Below, one piece after another: positions 35,237-43,973 of a DNA stretch of 54,890 nt; the first letter of the stretch is position 1, and each line of letters starts with the position of its first letter. The position numbers and the translations under genes are program-made. Source of the DNA: Gracilibacillus sp. YIM 98692 (GTDB lineage Bacteria > Bacillota > Bacilli > Bacillales > Amphibacillaceae); contig NZ_WIXM01000026.1 of the NCBI RefSeq assembly GCF_010993965.1, forward strand, positions 1 through 54,890, given 5' to 3'. The notes below the pieces were generated by a model. That model searched no databases. It had not been told where the DNA came from and was given only the letters and a program-made list of their open reading frames with translations.

Positions 35237-35272
35237 AAAAAAGAAGCAGGTAAATGATATCCCTGCTTCTTC
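35237..35272 (-). terminator. Intrinsic terminator of ilvA
   Basis: On the minus strand, AGAAGCAGG pairs with CCTGCTTCT and is followed by TTTTT, just past the ilvA stop. Confidence 0.88.
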
Positions 35273-35287
35273 TGAAAATGGATTTTA

Positions 35288-36547
35288 TTAAATTAATAAA
35301 TGGAATAAGTGTTCATCTTTATTTATTTCTTTATAAGAAAATCCATTTTGCTCCATTCTCGAAATTAAGGCATGATAATCTTTAGAATCTTGTAATTCAA
35401 TCCCGACTAAAACAGGTCCTTTATCGCGGTTATTCTTCTTCGTATATTCAAATCGGGTAATATCATCATTCTCTCCAAGCACTTTATACATAAATTCACG
35501 AAGTGCACCTGCTCTTTGTGGGAAATTTACAATAAAGTAGTGTTTATACCCTTCATAGATCAGTGAGCGTTCTTTAAACTCCTGCATTCTATCGATATCA
35601 TTATTACCACCACTTACAACACAAACGATATTTTTACCTTTAATTTCATCTTTGTAAAAATCTAATGCCGATACAGGAAGAGCACCAGCTGGCTCTGCTA
35701 CAATCGCATTTTCATTATAAAGATCCAATAATGTGGTGCAAAGCTTTCCTTCAGGCACAACGGCAATGTCATCAATAATCTCTTTTGCTATATCAAAAGA
35801 GATATCCCCGACTTGTTTGACACTTGCACCATCGACAAATTTGTCAATTTTATCGAGCTTTGTAACATGGTTATTTGCAATAGCTGCTTTCATTGAGGCA
35901 GCACCCTCAGGCTCCACTCCTACAATTTTTGTATCTGGACTTATACTATTGATATAGGAGCCAACACCTGAAATAAGCCCTCCACCTCCAACAGCCATGA
36001 AGATATGAGAAATAGGTTCTTCAATGCTATCTAATACTTCTAGACCGATCGTTCCTTGTCCAGTAATTGTTCTAGTATCATTAAAAGGATGAATAAACGA
36101 AGCATTATGTTCTTCGCAATATTCCATCGCTTGCTCAAACGAATCATCAAATGTATCACCAGTTAAACGGATTTCAGTAAATTCTCCACCAAAAAACTCC
36201 ACTCGATTTACTTTTTGGCGCGGTGTAGTACTAGGCATAAAAATAACACCTTTTACACCAAGTGCTTTACAAGAATACGCCACACCCTGCGCATGGTTTC
36301 CTGCACTAGCACATACGACGCCATTTTCTAGTTCTTCTTTCGATAACCCTTGCATTAAATTATAAGCACCACGAATTTTAAAAGAACGAACGACTTGTAA
36401 ATCTTCACGTTTTAAGTATACATTACATTGATATCTGTCAGATAAAATAGGATCACGTTGTAAAGGTGTTTTCACTACAACATCTTTTAGTACTTGATTA
36501 GCAATAATGATGTCTCTAACTTGAATTGGATTTACTTTTGTACTCAT
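35288..36547 (-). CDS. ilvA: Threonine dehydratase (biosynthetic), IlvA
   Basis: This 419-residue PLP enzyme deaminates threonine to 2-oxobutyrate, the first step to isoleucine. The PLP lysine lies in VVRSFKIRGAYN near 56. The glycine-rich phosphate loop (VGGGGLISG) is near 187. A single C-terminal ACT-like regulatory domain (about 335-419, HYFIVNFPQRAGALREFMY) suggests control by isoleucine, as in the B. subtilis-type enzyme; this is shorter than the E. coli form with two such domains. It stands alone with a terminator. No T-box leader precedes it. Confidence 0.92.
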   Translation of the reverse strand: MSTKVNPIQVRDIIIANQVLKDVVVKTPLQRDPILSDRYQCNVYLKREDLQVVRSFKIRGAYNLMQGLSKEELENGVVCASAGNHAQGVAYSCKALGVKGVIFMPSTTPRQKVNRVEFFGGEFTEIRLTGDTFDDSFEQAMEYCEEHNASFIHPFNDTRTITGQGTIGLEVLDSIEEPISHIFMAVGGGGLISGVGSYINSISPDTKIVGVEPEGAASMKAAIANNHVTKLDKIDKFVDGASVKQVGDISFDIAKEIIDDIAVVPEGKLCTTLLDLYNENAIVAEPAGALPVSALDFYKDEIKGKNIVCVVSGGNNDIDRMQEFKERSLIYEGYKHYFIVNFPQRAGALREFMYKVLGENDDITRFEYTKKNNRDKGPVLVGIELQDSKDYHALISRMEQNGFSYKEINKDEHLFHLLI

Positions 36548-36627
36548 AATACGAACCCTTCCTACTTCAATTGTTAGACTTATACTAACATAAACGATAA
36601 AAATAGAAAATAAATTTATCCTATAAA

Positions 36628-38640
36628 TCAGGAATATGATAAAATCGCAACATCCGTACCGCCTACTGTCACCTCATTACTTATTGGCTTTTCATGTAAG
36701 CAATCCACATATGTTAATTCGTTATCTAAACTTATCGTAACAGAGTCTTCATTATGGTTTAAAATAAAAAGATATATGTTATCTCCCTTCACTCTCTCCA
36801 AGACCTCCACATTTGCAGGGGATTCAACTGGTGCCGTAATTTCCAATTGTTGGAATAGACCTTCCAAAAGTTTATTTACATAAGATTCCGAAGGGTCTGT
36901 ACCAATATAAATGGAATTTCCTTGTCCATAGCGGTGAAACGTAACAGCTGGCTTTTCTTTATACCAATCTTCTTTAAAAGTTGCTATGGGCCTTGCACCT
37001 TCTAAATGAATAACATCTGACCAAGTCTTTGTTTCAAATAATTCTCCATTAGCTACGATAATATTTTTTTCATCATCTGACATTGGAGCAAATTCCTCTA
37101 CCGTTATACCTAACAAAGATCGTAATGGTGCAGGATATCCACCTAAATGAATATGGTCTTGCTCATTGACAATACCGCTGAAAAAGCTAACAAGTAATGT
37201 TCCTCCTTGAGAAACAAACTGCTCTAAATGCGTTTCCTCTCCATTTTTTATCATATATAACAGCGGAGCAACAACTAGCTGATAGTTCGTTAAATCGCTA
37301 GTAGGCCGAACAAAGTCCACAGCTATATTGTGTTCATAAAATACCTTGTAATATTTATACACTTGATTTAAATAAGATAATTTATTATGTGGCTTTCCTT
37401 CTAATTCCACAGCCCACCAATTTTCCCAATCAAAAATAATCGCTGCTTTTGCATTTGTTTTAGAGCCTGCTAAATGATCCAGTTTATTTAATTCATTACC
37501 TAATTGTTTTACCTCTTGAAATGTACGGGATTTTGGATCATTCGAATGTGGTACCATTGCTCCATGGAATTTTTCAGCCCCTGCTTTTCCCTGTCTCCAC
37601 TGGAAGTACATTACACCATCTCCGCCGCGAGCTACAGTGGAATAACTCCATAACCTCATTTCGCCAGGCTTTTTCGTTAAATTAATATCTCGCCAATTCA
37701 CGTGAGAAGTTACCTGTTCCATTAAATAAAAAGGTTGTCCATTTTTTAAACTTCTCATTAAATCATGATGCATGGCGTGACGATAAGGCTTCCCTTCTCT
37801 TGGATCTGGATAAGAGTCCCAAGTAACTAAATCCATCTCTTTCGACCATTCAAAATAGTTAAGGGGTTTAAATTCATACATAAAATTTGTAAAAACAGGC
37901 ACATTAGGGGTTATTTCACGTAATATATCTTTTTCTATTTTATAAAGTTCAAAAATAGCGTCATTCATAAATCGCTTATAATCTAATTTTTGACTTGGAT
38001 TATAAAAGGTTGGTAAATTAACTGGGAATTGAATTTCATCCCACTCATTGTATCTCTGACTCCAAAAATTAGTTCCCCATTTTTCATTTAAGGTATCTAT
38101 CGTTTGATAACGATCATGGAGCCATTTTCGAAATGCTTGTAAACTTTCCTCGCTATAACATTCTGATAGATGACAGCCATACTCATTATTAATGTGCCAC
38201 ATTTTAAGTGCTGGATGGTCTTGGTAACGTGCTGCTATTTTAGAAACGATAAGTCGAACTGCATCTCGAAAACGCTTACTATTCGGGGAATAATGTTGTC
38301 TCGAACCTGGTTGATAAGGCACCCCATTTTCTTGAACAGCCAACACTTCAGGGTACTTTTTAGATAACCACGCAGGAGGAGATGCTGTAGCTGTTGCTAA
38401 GCAAACACCAATGCCATGTTGATGTAATATATCTAACACTTTGTCTAACCAACTAAAATCAAACTTGCCTTCTTCTCTTTCTATCACAGACCAACTAAAA
38501 ATAGCAACTGAAACTAAGTTAACACCAGCTTCTTGCATTAATTTTGCATCTTCTAACCATACTTTCTCATCCCATTGCTCTGGGTTATAATCCCCACCAA
38601 ATGCAATGCGAGGAACTACTTCTTGTATACTTTTCACCAT
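36628..38640 (-). CDS. GH42 beta-galactosidase
   Basis: This 670-residue enzyme of glycoside hydrolase family 42 hydrolyses beta-galactosides, often galacto-oligosaccharides from pectic arabinogalactan. The opening FGGDYNPEQW, the acid/base Glu in MWHINNEYGCHLSECYS and the nucleophile Glu in FYLMEQVTSHVNW are typical. A middle trimerisation domain and a C-terminal beta domain follow. No signal peptide is present, so it acts inside on imported sugars. A TTG at 38661 opens the frame, but the ATG at 38640 after GGAGTG is preferred. A strong cre site lies upstream. Confidence 0.93.
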   Translation of the reverse strand: MVKSIQEVVPRIAFGGDYNPEQWDEKVWLEDAKLMQEAGVNLVSVAIFSWSVIEREEGKFDFSWLDKVLDILHQHGIGVCLATATASPPAWLSKKYPEVLAVQENGVPYQPGSRQHYSPNSKRFRDAVRLIVSKIAARYQDHPALKMWHINNEYGCHLSECYSEESLQAFRKWLHDRYQTIDTLNEKWGTNFWSQRYNEWDEIQFPVNLPTFYNPSQKLDYKRFMNDAIFELYKIEKDILREITPNVPVFTNFMYEFKPLNYFEWSKEMDLVTWDSYPDPREGKPYRHAMHHDLMRSLKNGQPFYLMEQVTSHVNWRDINLTKKPGEMRLWSYSTVARGGDGVMYFQWRQGKAGAEKFHGAMVPHSNDPKSRTFQEVKQLGNELNKLDHLAGSKTNAKAAIIFDWENWWAVELEGKPHNKLSYLNQVYKYYKVFYEHNIAVDFVRPTSDLTNYQLVVAPLLYMIKNGEETHLEQFVSQGGTLLVSFFSGIVNEQDHIHLGGYPAPLRSLLGITVEEFAPMSDDEKNIIVANGELFETKTWSDVIHLEGARPIATFKEDWYKEKPAVTFHRYGQGNSIYIGTDPSESYVNKLLEGLFQQLEITAPVESPANVEVLERVKGDNIYLFILNHNEDSVTISLDNELTYVDCLHEKPISNEVTVGGTDVAILSYS

Positions 38641-38707
38641 GTTGTTCACTCCATTCCCCAATCCAAAATCATTTCTTTTATAATTAAACTCATACGTACA
38701 TCTTATA

Positions 38708-38721
38708 TGAACGCGTTATCA
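38708..38721 (+). promoter_or_regulatory. cre site upstream of the GH42 gene
   Basis: TGAACGCGTTATCA matches the CcpA consensus at 13 of 14 positions, 67 bases before the start at 38640. It is the best pair of half sites among the cre-like sites of the window. Confidence 0.7.
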
Positions 38722-38844
38722 AAACGCAAGTATTATAGATAAGTTAACACTATTATGATATTTGTAATAAAACAAAATGGGCTTTTCCTCATACAATATA
38801 ATGAGTCAATCAATATTAATGGCGGAACTATAAAGGGGATTTCT

Positions 38845-39010
38845 TTGGCTAAGCAAGAAAATATCAACAACAAATTTGGTGGATGGATACAAGCAATTGG
38901 GACAGTTATTTCGGCATTAGGAAATACCCCACAATACTCCCGTTGATTTGGATATTCAACACGATATTAAGGTGATTGGTAAAGTCTGGTTCAAACATGA
39001 CTGCGATTAG
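38845..39010 (+). pseudogene. Frameshifted remnant of a small gene
   Basis: A TTG at 38845 with AAAGGGGA six bases upstream opens a frame reading MAKQENINNKFGGWIQAIG, then TVISALGNTP, and stops early at 38946. Directly after ALGNTP another frame continues sensibly as NTPVDLDIQHDIKVIGKVW until TAG at 39010. The opening resembles small Bacillales proteins with the pattern GxWIQAIGTVxSAIG followed by a second IGxVxQ-type unit. A one-base shift near 38932 is the simplest explanation. Family and function are unknown to me. Confidence 0.4.
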
Positions 39011-39022
39011 TGGTAGTTTGCG

Positions 39023-39799
39023 TTAATAGAGCTCGATTGATCCATAATGAAATGGTGAGGTTTTTCTTTTAAATTGAATAAAACCAAACTGATTAAATCG
39101 TTCGCTTTGCCAGTGATCTTTTATTACAACACGTTGCCTTGCTACCCGCTTTGCTTCTTTAATGACATCCATGGTGAGATCAGATGAAATTGCTTGTTTT
39201 CTCAATGGATTAATCCCGTTGGAAGTGTGAATGCTTTTATGAAACATAGGGTCGAAATACACAATATCAACTGCATTGGTTTCTGCTTTTTTTAAATAGG
39301 AATAATGGTCATCATGTATAACAGAAATTCTCCTCATCGCTTGATCAAACCATTCATGTCTGCTATTTAAGGAAGAAAGCCCTTCTTTAGCTAGTATGTA
39401 TAATGATTTACTTCCTTCAATCCCAATGACAGATCCACCTGCCCCCACTGCCAAACTTGCTATTATACTATCGGATGCTAAACCTAACGTGCAATCGAGT
39501 ATAGACATTCCTTTTATTAGCTTCGTTGTAGAAAGAAAAGGTTCTTCTTCGCCATTTACGACACGTTTTGATCTTACCATCGCTAAGTTAGGGTGAAAAA
39601 ACAGTTTCTGATCACCATCTAAACATGAGATAAACAACTGGTCCTTTCCAACAACTAAAATATCATCTTTATATAGTTTTTTTAAATTCTCAATCGATTG
39701 TCCTTTTCTTTCGATAAAAGGTAATTGATAGGTAGCTGATAACCTTTTAGAATGTGTTATTAACCTATTCGTTGAACGACCCGCTGTTGTTATAATCAT
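39023..39799 (-). CDS. SAM-dependent methyltransferase, YpiP/RsmJ-like
   Basis: This 258-residue protein has a class I methyltransferase core: motif I DCTLGLASDSIIASLAVGAGG near 110 (in two parts, DCTLGLASDS and LAVGAGG) and the catalytic-type VYFDPMF near 184, as in the RsmJ/DUF548 group of 16S rRNA guanine methyltransferases. It resembles B. subtilis YpiP. Its actual target is not proven. The frame extends to 39877, but the preceding residues look like translated terminator and leader; I place the start at the ATG 39799, though the ribosome site there is weak. It follows ppaC after its terminator. Confidence 0.8.
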   Translation of the reverse strand: MIITTAGRSTNRLITHSKRLSATYQLPFIERKGQSIENLKKLYKDDILVVGKDQLFISCLDGDQKLFFHPNLAMVRSKRVVNGEEEPFLSTTKLIKGMSILDCTLGLASDSIIASLAVGAGGSVIGIEGSKSLYILAKEGLSSLNSRHEWFDQAMRRISVIHDDHYSYLKKAETNAVDIVYFDPMFHKSIHTSNGINPLRKQAISSDLTMDVIKEAKRVARQRVVIKDHWQSERFNQFGFIQFKRKTSPFHYGSIELY

Positions 39800-39838
39800 A
39801 TGGATGATCATCCTACCTTTAACAGAGTTTATATATAA

Positions 39839-39867
39839 AGAAGGTAGCAGTAAAATTACTACTACCC
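39839..39867 (-). terminator. Intrinsic terminator of ppaC
   Basis: On the minus strand, GGTAGTAGT pairs with ACTGCTACC and is followed by TTCTTTATA. Confidence 0.75.
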
Positions 39868-39880
39868 TGACAATCATATA

Positions 39881-40804
39881 CTAAAATGCGTTTTGCAGAT
39901 TTGGAACTACTTGTTTTTTACGAGACACAACCCCTTTTAAAGTGGCTGTTTTGTTATTTAAGGTTACATTAAATGCTTCTGCTACTTTTTGTTCTTCTTC
40001 TCCGACTGCTAATACAACAGAATCGTTATTTAAAATATCGGTAATAACAAAGACGAATAGCTTAAGACCTTTATCTGATACCGTCTTTTCAATTGCAGGT
40101 TCGATTTCACTGCGAAGAGCTAATACATCATCTACCTCCACAGTGTTCACCTGTGCAATTTCAACCTTATTTCCGTTCATATCAAACTCTTTTGCATCCA
40201 TAGAGATTAATTCCTGCGCAGATTTATCACTGATATCTGCCCCTGCTTTTAGCATTTCTAAACCATAGCTTTGAACATCTACACCTGCAATTTCAGCCAA
40301 TTCTTCAGCTGCTTGAACGTCTTGATCTGTACAAGTAGGTGATTTAAATAATAAAGAGTCTGAAATGATAGCTGAAAGCATTAAGCCAGCGATCTCTTTC
40401 TTCATTTCTACATTATTTTCTTTGTACAGTTTATTTAGGATGGTTGCTGTACAACCAACAGGTTCCGCACGATAATATAGTGGATCTTTTGTTTCAAAGT
40501 TTGCAATACGATGGTGATCAATTACTTCTAGTATTTGAACGCGTTCAATATCTTCAGCACTTTGTTGGCGCTCATTATGGTCTACTAAAATAACTTGATC
40601 AACTTCGTCTGCAACATGTTCTACCATTCGAGGGGCAGACTGATTAAACTGGTCTAGGGCATATTGTGTTTCATTACCTACTTCCCCTAGTCTTACAGCT
40701 TCTACTTCTTCACCTAAAGCTTGTTTTAACTCCGCATATGCAATAGCAGAACATATCGTGTCCGTATCAGGATTTTTGTGTCCAAAAATAAGTGTTTTTG
40801 CCAT
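39881..40804 (-). CDS. ppaC: Manganese-dependent inorganic pyrophosphatase
   Basis: This 307-residue DHH-family (family II) pyrophosphatase hydrolyses PPi to phosphate in the cytoplasm. Metal-binding motifs are GHKNPDTDT at 8-16, LVDHNE near 75 and the DHH signature [10 protein letters not shown] near 96. A C-terminal DHHA2 domain with SRKKQVVP completes it; no CBS insert is present. GAGGAG precedes the ATG. It lies between proA and the methyltransferase gene, probably with its own promoter. Confidence 0.95.
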   Translation of the reverse strand: MAKTLIFGHKNPDTDTICSAIAYAELKQALGEEVEAVRLGEVGNETQYALDQFNQSAPRMVEHVADEVDQVILVDHNERQQSAEDIERVQILEVIDHHRIANFETKDPLYYRAEPVGCTATILNKLYKENNVEMKKEIAGLMLSAIISDSLLFKSPTCTDQDVQAAEELAEIAGVDVQSYGLEMLKAGADISDKSAQELISMDAKEFDMNGNKVEIAQVNTVEVDDVLALRSEIEPAIEKTVSDKGLKLFVFVITDILNNDSVVLAVGEEEQKVAEAFNVTLNNKTATLKGVVSRKKQVVPNLQNAF

Positions 40805-40876
40805 AATTCAAACTCCTCACTTCCAAATTTTATATCCAAACCCATTATACATGAATGGGTATTAGATAACAGCATT

Positions 40877-42121
40877 TTACTTGGTTTGTCCTTGGCCCTT
40901 TAATAAATACTTAGTAGACGTAAGTGCCTCTAATCCCATTGGCCCTCTAGCATGAAGTTTTTGTGTACTTATTCCAATCTCTGCTCCGAAACCAAATTCA
41001 AAGCCGTCTGTAAATCTTGTAGATGCATTATGATAAACAGCTGCTGCATCAACTTCATTCATAAATTGTACAACACTTTCATCAGTTTCCGAAATAATAG
41101 ATTCAGAGTGATTTGTACCGTATTTATTGATGTGGTTAATAGCGTCTTGCACTGAATCTACTACTTTAATGGCAACTATTTTATCTAAATATTCATTTTG
41201 ATAATCTTCTTCTGTCGCAGCTATTATATGATCACCTTTTGATAAAGTAAATTCATCACCGTGAATCTCCACATTTGCTTCTTGTAAAGATTTAATAAGT
41301 TCAGTTAAATAGCTGCCTGCCCATGACTTTTCCACTAGGATTGTTTCGATTGCGTTACATACAGATGGCCTCTGCGTTTTAGCATTAATAGCAATCTCTA
41401 CAGCCATGTCTTTATTTGCTGTTTGGTCAATAAATAAGTGACAGTTCCCTGCTCCAGTTTCCAGTACGGGTACAGAGGATTGTGCTACAACTGTATCGAT
41501 TAGTTTTTTACCGCCGCGTGGGATTAAAACATCTAAGTAATCATTCAGCTTAAACATCTGAGATGCCGTTTCACGGCTGGTATCCTCTACTAATTGAACG
41601 GCCTGATCAGGCAATGCAGATTTTTTTAATGCATCATGTATAACGCTAACCAGTGCTTTATTAGAATAAATAGCAGATGAGCTGCCACGTAGCAATACAG
41701 CATTTCCTGTTTTTAAACAAAGACTTGCTGCATCAATCGTTACATTTGGTCTTGCTTCATAAATCATACCGACAACACCGATTGGCACGCGTACTTTTTC
41801 GATTTGTAAACCATTTGGCCGCTCCCAATTCTCCATTACTTCTCCAATTGGATCCTGTAGTTCCGTTAATTGAAGAAGTGCATCCGACATATCTTGAATT
41901 CTTTGATCATTTAGAACGAGACGATCAATTAGTGACTCATGCAGACCATTTTCACGTCCTGATTGAATATCTTTTTGGTTTTCTTCCATAATGAATACTT
42001 TTTGTTCTCTTAATTCTTCTGATATTAAGCGTAATGCTTGATTTTTTTCATCAGTGGATTTTGTTGCAAGATTTGTTGTTGCTTCTTTTACTAATTGTGC
42101 TTTTTGCAAAAGATCACTCAT
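40877..42121 (-). CDS. proA: Gamma-glutamyl phosphate reductase
   Basis: This 414-residue NADPH enzyme reduces glutamyl 5-phosphate to glutamate semialdehyde, the second step to proline. The catalytic Cys lies in [13 protein letters not shown]. The aldehyde-dehydrogenase-like GAGNCH and [12 protein letters not shown] segments are present. It overlaps the proB stop by eight bases, so the two are translationally coupled. Proline made this way is also a compatible solute in related halotolerant bacteria, but the T-box here implies supply for protein synthesis. Confidence 0.96.
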   Translation of the reverse strand: MSDLLQKAQLVKEATTNLATKSTDEKNQALRLISEELREQKVFIMEENQKDIQSGRENGLHESLIDRLVLNDQRIQDMSDALLQLTELQDPIGEVMENWERPNGLQIEKVRVPIGVVGMIYEARPNVTIDAASLCLKTGNAVLLRGSSSAIYSNKALVSVIHDALKKSALPDQAVQLVEDTSRETASQMFKLNDYLDVLIPRGGKKLIDTVVAQSSVPVLETGAGNCHLFIDQTANKDMAVEIAINAKTQRPSVCNAIETILVEKSWAGSYLTELIKSLQEANVEIHGDEFTLSKGDHIIAATEEDYQNEYLDKIVAIKVVDSVQDAINHINKYGTNHSESIISETDESVVQFMNEVDAAAVYHNASTRFTDGFEFGFGAEIGISTQKLHARGPMGLEALTSTKYLLKGQGQTK

Positions 42122-43241
42122 AGTTATATGCCTCCTTCATTGATAAAACCAGTCGATCTCGATGGATCACTTCTGGTTTAGTTCCCATTGTTAACTCCAT
42201 GGCTATAGTACTTGATTCTCCCTTAGACTTGATTAAATCACGTGACGAGTAGTTCACTTGACCTTTAGCAATGATATCGTCCTCAGAAACGACTTCTACA
42301 ACAGCCCCTTCTTCAAAATCTCCTTCAATCCACTTTACACCAGCAGGTAATAAGCTTCTTCCTTGGTGAATGATTGCTTTTGCTGCTCCCGTGTCTACAT
42401 AGATTTTACCTGAAACTTTTGAATGGAATGCAATCCATTGTTTTTGTTTTCGGTAATTGTTCGTAAGCATTTCTCCAATATAGGTGCCGTCTCCTTCGTC
42501 GCCGACAATATCCATTAATTTATCAGCGCCTTTCCCAGATCCAACGAACACTCGGACTCCTAATGAGAGAGCAGTTTTTGCCGCTAATATTTTCGATTTC
42601 ATCCCGCCTGTTCCAAATTTAGAACCTGATTCATGTTTTGTTTGATCTAAAATTTCCTGAGAGATCGTAGGAAGACAGTCATACCTTATTGCATTTGGGT
42701 CTGTTTTTGGATTTTTATTATAAAGACCATTAATATCTGTTAACATAATTAAAAAATCTGCATGGACTAACCCACTAACTAAAGCGGATAGCATATCATT
42801 ATCTCCAAATGTTAATTCATCTATCGCTACTGTATCATTCTCATTAATGATTGGTAAAACATCTCTTTTTAATAGCTCCGTTAATGTTGAATAAACGTTG
42901 CTATATTGTGTTTCATTACTGAACACGTCTTTCGTTAGCAATAATTGTGCTGTCACAATACCATAGGTTTTAAATGCATCATTATAAGCTTGAGCCAGTT
43001 GTCCTTGGCCAACAGCAGCTGCTGCTTGCTTACCAGCAACAGTGATTGGTCGAATAGGATATCCTAGATCATTGAAACCAGCAGAGACAGCACCAGACGA
43101 TATAAGAATAACTTCGTAGTTATGTTGAATCAATTTTGCTATCGCGGAAACATGTTCCTCCAACATTTCTACACTCAAACCACCATTTTTATTTGTAAGT
43201 GAACTACTGCCAATTTTTACCACAACTCGCTGTTTTGCCAT
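42114..43241 (-). CDS. proB: Glutamate 5-kinase with PUA domain
   Basis: This 375-residue kinase makes glutamyl 5-phosphate. The N-terminal amino-acid kinase domain starts [27 protein letters not shown] near 212 is the nucleotide/phosphate region. A PUA domain follows at about 275-355 ([25 protein letters not shown]). This is the full-length, feedback-inhibited type. Its leader carries a proline-type T-box 300-550 bases upstream, with an interspersed repeat in between. The ribosome site GAAGG is about 10 bases from the ATG, so initiation may be modest. Confidence 0.95.
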   Translation of the reverse strand: MAKQRVVVKIGSSSLTNKNGGLSVEMLEEHVSAIAKLIQHNYEVILISSGAVSAGFNDLGYPIRPITVAGKQAAAAVGQGQLAQAYNDAFKTYGIVTAQLLLTKDVFSNETQYSNVYSTLTELLKRDVLPIINENDTVAIDELTFGDNDMLSALVSGLVHADFLIMLTDINGLYNKNPKTDPNAIRYDCLPTISQEILDQTKHESGSKFGTGGMKSKILAAKTALSLGVRVFVGSGKGADKLMDIVGDEGDGTYIGEMLTNNYRKQKQWIAFHSKVSGKIYVDTGAAKAIIHQGRSLLPAGVKWIEGDFEEGAVVEVVSEDDIIAKGQVNYSSRDLIKSKGESSTIAMELTMGTKPEVIHRDRLVLSMKEAYNYE

Positions 43242-43278
43242 TTATTTCACGCCTTCATCTAAAATCTCTCTTTTAACC

Positions 43279-43535
43279 ATAAAGAAAACTTGGGCTTAGC
43301 CAAGCCTTATGGCGCAGTACGGTCGCCTAGTTACCCTTGCATCGGGGGTGAAAATTGAACATCTATTAAATTCGTCTACCTCCTGTAGGCAACACAGATG
43401 TCAGTCCCCCCCCCCCGTACAAGTGCGTCCTGTGACCAAAACGCCGATATTAGAACGTCCTGTTCGTCGTACTGCGAACCTTAAAATTTTCACTACGTCT
43501 AGTAACTTCCCTACCGAAATTTATGTCCTAACGTA
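43279..43535 (+). repeat. Interspersed repeat R1, copy 3, with C11 tract
   Basis: This is the longest copy of R1, reading AAAGAAAACTTGGGCTTAGCC at its 5' end (split by a small hairpin), then GAACATCT, GGCAACACAGATGTCAGT, an 11-base C run at 43406-43416, GTACAAGTGCGTCCTGTGACC and a final CTAACGTATAAA. It lies between the T-box terminator and proB, antisense to that transcript. It fills the gap; no gene is seen. Confidence 0.78.
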
Positions 43536-43583
43536 TAAAAAGACTCTTTATCCTTGACCATGCAAGGACGAAAAGAGTCTTTC
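43536..43583 (-). terminator. T-box-controlled terminator
   Basis: On the minus strand, AAGACTCTTT pairs with AAAGAGTCTT around a loop that has its own GTCCTTG/CAAGGA pairing, followed by TTTATA. It follows the T-box sequence directly. Confidence 0.88.
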
Positions 43584-43800
43584 CGCGGTACCACCTTTAT
43601 TGACAATATAAACTATTGTCCGCTTTTCTCTTTAACGCAGAGATACGGTTAAGTTATATGCTTAACGGTTCATAGAATAGGTTCATTAGATTAGCGGGTA
43701 ATGGAACTTTTCAGCCTAAGAATTCCAATCTCTTTTTACCATATATCTAATTACTAGTTCTAATCAGTACCTTTTATTAGCTTGTTTTCACCTATAATAT
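43584..43800 (-). promoter_or_regulatory. Proline-specific T-box leader of proBA
   Basis: On the minus strand the T-box core AGGTGGTACCGCG is at 43585-43597. Upstream is stem I: TAGAA and TTCTA close a specifier loop that has AGTA on one side and GAACCT on the other, above a stem ATTAGAT/ATCTAAT. The specifier reads CCT, a proline codon (43679-43681 on the complement). Uncharged proline tRNA should stabilise the antiterminator and turn on proBA. The codon confirms that this leader belongs to proB, not to ilvE behind it. Confidence 0.92.
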
Positions 43801-43857
43801 GTTTATCTATCTGTTATTATATGAAAAAATGAGATACTTCTCAAGTCATTGTATGAT

Positions 43858-43970
43858 TTTATAAAGAGAGACTTTTATCAGTTGGGGGGCTCTTCATCCC
43901 CCACCTATACTTCTTTAATAATTCTAAGTCTGAAGTGGGGAACGAACGATTGTCCACCGTTACAAACGGA
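43858..43970 (-). mobile_element. Element R3 copy B: hairpin-rich possible IS200/IS605 footprint
   Basis: Between ilvE and the T-box, the minus strand carries GTAACGGTGGACAATCG, then CCCCACTTC, GGTGGGGG and GCCCCCCA. The G-run can pair with either C-run, giving two exclusive hairpins. The ends match copy A at 25902-25961. An open but start-less frame of about 38 codons reads FVTVDNRSFPTSDLELLKKY and on to MKSPPTDKS. From memory this resembles the last part of tnpB-type elements. No transposase remains. It may incidentally act as the ilvE 3' end. Confidence 0.38.
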
Positions 43971-43973
43971 CAT

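Noticed and set aside
43309-43557. Open frame of 82 codons on the plus strand
   Set aside because: It lies wholly within repeat R1 and the T-box terminator, has no ribosome site, and is not preserved in the other R1 copies.
43584-43800. T-box as a leader of ilvE
   Set aside because: It lies downstream of ilvE in the direction of transcription, points to proB, and its specifier is a proline codon.
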